In this document: positions 62,761 to 64,000 of the stretch, one piece after another
Layout of the letters: every line of letters starts with the position of its first letter
Position numbering within the stretch: position 1 is the first letter of the stretch
Origin: an uncultured Pseudoflavonifractor sp.
GTDB lineage: Bacteria > Bacillota > Clostridia > Oscillospirales > Oscillospiraceae
Direction: 5' to 3'
DNA length: 64,000 nucleotides
Assembly (NCBI GenBank): GCA_947425785.1
Contig: CANEAY010000001.1
Span: 166,356-230,355 of the forward strand
The notes under the pieces: model-generated
What the model saw: only the letters and a program-made list of their open reading frames with translations
Databases searched by the model: none
Told to the model about the DNA's origin: nothing
Program-made: the position numbers and the translations under genes

Positions 62761-63204
62761 ATGGATATGACCAATACGGATTACGGAAAATACGTCAACA
62801 GCAAATCGAAGCCCTCGCCCTGCCTGAAAAACTGCCTCTGGGCCTTCTGCGTGGGCGGACTTATCTGTACCTTGGGGCAGGGGCTGATGAACCTCTATGA
62901 GTCCTGCGGACTGGAGGGTGACCAGGCAGGGACGGCGGTATCGGTGAGCCTTATCCTTCTGGCGGCCATCTTAACAGGGCTGGGAGTCTTTGACAAGATC
63001 GCCAAGCATGCCGGGGCGGGAACTCTGGTACCCATCACCGGCTTTGCCAACGCTATGGTGTCCCCGGCCCTGGAATTCAAGAGCGAGGGGCTGGTGATGG
63101 GCGTGGCGGCCAAGATGTTTGTCATCGCCGGCCCAGTGCTGGTGTTCGGCATCAGCGCCAGCGTGATCTACGGGATACTGCTGGTATTGCTGGGTTTGGG
63201 ATGA
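62761..63204 (+). CDS. spoVAC: Stage V sporulation protein AC
   Basis: A 147-residue membrane protein with three to four helices. SpoVAC marks are YVNSKSKPSPCLKNCLWAF at the start, GVFDKIAKHAGAGTLVPITGFANAMVSPALEFKSEG in the middle, and a late VLVFGISASVIYG. In Bacillus, SpoVAC is a mechanosensitive channel of the dipicolinic-acid machinery. In this window it is alone: no spoVAD or spoVAE follows within the next 800 bp. GGGAGGCGCAAACT precedes the ATG at 62761. Confidence 0.92.
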   Translation: MDMTNTDYGKYVNSKSKPSPCLKNCLWAFCVGGLICTLGQGLMNLYESCGLEGDQAGTAVSVSLILLAAILTGLGVFDKIAKHAGAGTLVPITGFANAMVSPALEFKSEGLVMGVAAKMFVIAGPVLVFGISASVIYGILLVLLGLG

Positions 63205-63207
63205 AGC

Positions 63208-63238
63208 GGGAAGGCGGCCTGGGGCCGCCTTCCTTTTG
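63208..63238 (+). terminator. spoVAC: Intrinsic terminator of spoVAC
   Basis: A perfect stem of GGAAGGCGGCC with its complement around TGG, followed by TTTT. It shows that the spoVA run ends with spoVAC here. Confidence 0.85.
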
Positions 63239-63276
63239 CCTGGAAAAAGTTTTTAGAAAAATTTCATAAAAAACTA

Positions 63277-63305
63277 TTGACAAACTTGCGAGTTTACTGT
63301 ACAAT
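63277..63305 (+). promoter_or_regulatory. Consensus promoter of the candidate RNA
   Basis: TTGACA (63277-63282), exactly 17 bp, TACAAT (63300-63305). The first base would be near 63312. Confidence 0.8.
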
Positions 63306-63311
63306 GTAGCC

Positions 63312-63676
63312 AGAAAGAAAGAGGTGAATCCAATGGGCTAAGAAGTCCAGCCAGAAAACCCTTTCTGGAAAGGGAAGCCAAAGGCGTCCCAGCAAAGCGA
63401 GCTCGAGAACAGGCAATTTCCGGCAAGAGCAGATCCCACCCCATCTCACGTGTGTGAGCTAGGCACCGGCAAGACCATCTGAAGCGAAATATCGTCGACG
63501 AAGGAAGACCGAAGTGCACCAAGAGGGAATTAGGAGACTGTGCAGCGAGAAATGTGTCCGGTTCCAAGAACTCAGCAGAGCGAACATCCTGTAGGAAGCG
63601 AGGTAGCGTAAATTGAGTGAGCCCAACCAGTGGTAACCCCCCGGTCACATTGGATGGCCGGGGGGTAAGTGTTTTT
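63312..63676 (+). ncRNA. Candidate structured RNA of unknown class
   Basis: This is an approximately 365-nt region with a perfect promoter before it and a terminator after it, but no usable protein frame. A ribosome-site-like AGAGGTG and ATG (63333) lead to a stop at the third codon. The sequence is purine-rich. TGGGCT (63334-63339) pairs with AGCCCA (63620-63625), closing the RNA. Two mutually exclusive hairpins share bases: CCAGAAA/TTTCTGG (63351-63368) and CCCTTT/AAAGGG (63359-63374). CTCAC/GTGAG forms another (63445-63458). CCGGCAAGA occurs twice (63420 and 63466). It does not show the conserved cores of RNase P, tmRNA, SRP RNA or common riboswitches that I know. Confidence 0.55.
63636..63676 (+). 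terminator. Terminator of the candidate RNA
   Basis: A perfect 9-bp stem, ACCCCCCGG with CCGGGGGGT (13-base loop), followed by AAGTGTTTTT. Confidence 0.75.
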
Positions 63677-63787
63677 GGGGATATAATAATGGCGCGCGTG
63701 TTTGGATATCATATTAAGGTAGGGAGACATAAAAAGGTTGACATAATTATAGCGCCAAAAACGCAGAGAAATAAGTTGAAAAAAGTG
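63677..63787. other. Gap between the candidate RNA and the rrn promoters
   Basis: AT-rich sequence. A short reading frame crosses it, but it has no ribosome binding site and its codon use is unlike the neighbours. I see no gene or complete promoter; a lone TTGACA (63738) has no matching -10. Confidence 0.4.
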
Positions 63788-63816
63788 TTGACTTTTGACG
63801 CAGGGTCTGGTATATT
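63788..63816 (+). promoter_or_regulatory. rrn-type promoter P1
   Basis: TTGACT (63788-63793), 17-bp spacer, TATATT (63811-63816), preceded by TTGAAAAAAGTG. Confidence 0.75.
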
Positions 63817-63889
63817 ATCCAAGCGTCTGCCGTAAAACCGAGTGTTTTCAAGGGTTCGAAAAGAAATTTCGAAATTTTGAAAAAAGTGC

Positions 63890-63918
63890 TTGACAAGAGT
63901 TTCCGGCTGTGGTAGACT
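63890..63918 (+). promoter_or_regulatory. rrn-type promoter P2
   Basis: TTGACA (63890-63895), 17-bp spacer, TAGACT (63913-63918), preceded by the same A-rich block TTGAAAAAAGTGC as P1. Confidence 0.8.
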
Positions 63919-63924
63919 TAACAA

Positions 63925-64000
63925 GTTCGCAGCGAAAATGACTGCGCGGCGTGTACCTTGTAAATTAAACAACGTGAAGAAGCAAACACAAGACACCAGA
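63925..64000 (+). other. Leader of a ribosomal RNA operon (16S gene beyond window)
   Basis: The sequence after P2 includes CTTGTAAATTAAACAACGTG, a boxA/leader style seen before 16S rRNA genes in Clostridia. The 16S itself is not in the window, so this rests on the promoter pair and leader pattern. Confidence 0.6.

Noticed and set aside
63274..63648. A 124-residue leftward frame over the candidate RNA
   Set aside because: It has no ribosome binding site at its start, its codon use is unlike that of neighbours, and it overlaps a promoter and terminator that read rightward.
63312..63676. Identity as RNase P RNA, tmRNA, SRP RNA or a cobalamin riboswitch
   Set aside because: None of the conserved cores I know for these RNAs (for example the GAGGAAAGTCC of RNase P or the GGTGCAAATCC of cobalamin riboswitches) is present.
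63617..63835. A 72-residue rightward frame before the rrn promoters
   Set aside because: It spans the terminator of the candidate RNA and the first rrn promoter and lacks a ribosome binding site.

Overview
This window is a GC-rich chromosomal stretch from an anaerobic, endospore-forming member of the class Clostridia. A high-GC gut Oscillospiraceae relative of the Flavonifractor, Lawsonibacter or Oscillibacter type fits best. The basis is gene content: spo0A, spoIVB, ylbJ, spoVAC and a SpoVK-like AAA+ gene; a clostridial group B-type [FeFe] hydrogenase; no aerobic respiration genes; AGGAGG-type ribosome binding sites; and sigma-A promoters. The genus is an inference. Gene density is high. There are no CRISPR arrays, no complete insertion sequences and no complete tRNA genes.

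Layout. 1-5.3 kb: the start of an FMN-binding lipoprotein (cut by the left edge), a divergent histidine kinase/response regulator pair, a stand-alone HIRAN protein and a P-loop ATPase. 5.4-9 kb: a single-subunit [FeFe] hydrogenase and an S-layer-type protein. 9-18 kb: ylbJ, a TetR/DegV divergent pair, a VanRS-like two-component system, an Sfp-type transferase, then spo0A and spoIVB. 18-25 kb: Bax-inhibitor-like protein, DHFR-fold protein, P-type ATPase, ROK sugar kinase, TSCPD protein and a D,D-carboxypeptidase. 25-33 kb: two overlapping-gene operons. The first is helix-hairpin-helix protein, response regulator, kinase, GerMN lipoprotein and two HAD phosphatases. The second is a binding lipoprotein with a YesM/YesN-type kinase and regulator. 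33-37.4 kb: acetyltransferase, rpiB, PHP phosphatase and a large protein mannosyltransferase. 37.4-42.4 kb: the hrcA-grpE-dnaK-dnaJ heat-shock operon under a perfect CIRCE operator. 42.4-48 kb: MATE exporter and cysteine desulfurase, an AT-rich islet (XRE regulator plus zinc-ribbon membrane protein) and a CbxX/SpoVK-like AAA+ protein. 48-54 kb: a co-directional cluster of SLC13-type permease, FAD oxidoreductase, MFS transporter, a 50-residue cysteine-rich protein and a LysR regulator. 54-63.2 kb: cdd, a polysaccharide deacetylase lipoprotein, a membrane protein, NifX-like and HxlR proteins, a PPOX-fold flavoprotein, a UvrA2-type ABC protein, small regulators, a TetR-flavodoxin operon and spoVAC.

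The right edge (63.25-64.0 kb) has no convincing protein gene. It holds a perfect promoter, then a purine-rich transcript of about 365 nt ending in a strong terminator hairpin (a candidate structured RNA), then two tandem strong promoters. Those promoters and their leader look like the start of a ribosomal RNA operon whose 16S gene lies just beyond the window.

The regulatory DNA is unusually legible. Several intergenic regions show consensus promoters with exact 17-bp spacers and palindromes placed where a repressor would act (TetR genes near 11.1 and 61.6 kb, CIRCE at 42.3 kb, a 12-bp-arm palindrome at 25.1 kb). The strongest candidates for something undescribed are the RNA at 63.3 kb, the permease/flavoprotein/mini-protein cluster at 48-54 kb, the membrane-domain/zinc-ribbon fusion at 45.7 kb, and a pair of co-varying palindromic repeats between dnaK and dnaJ.
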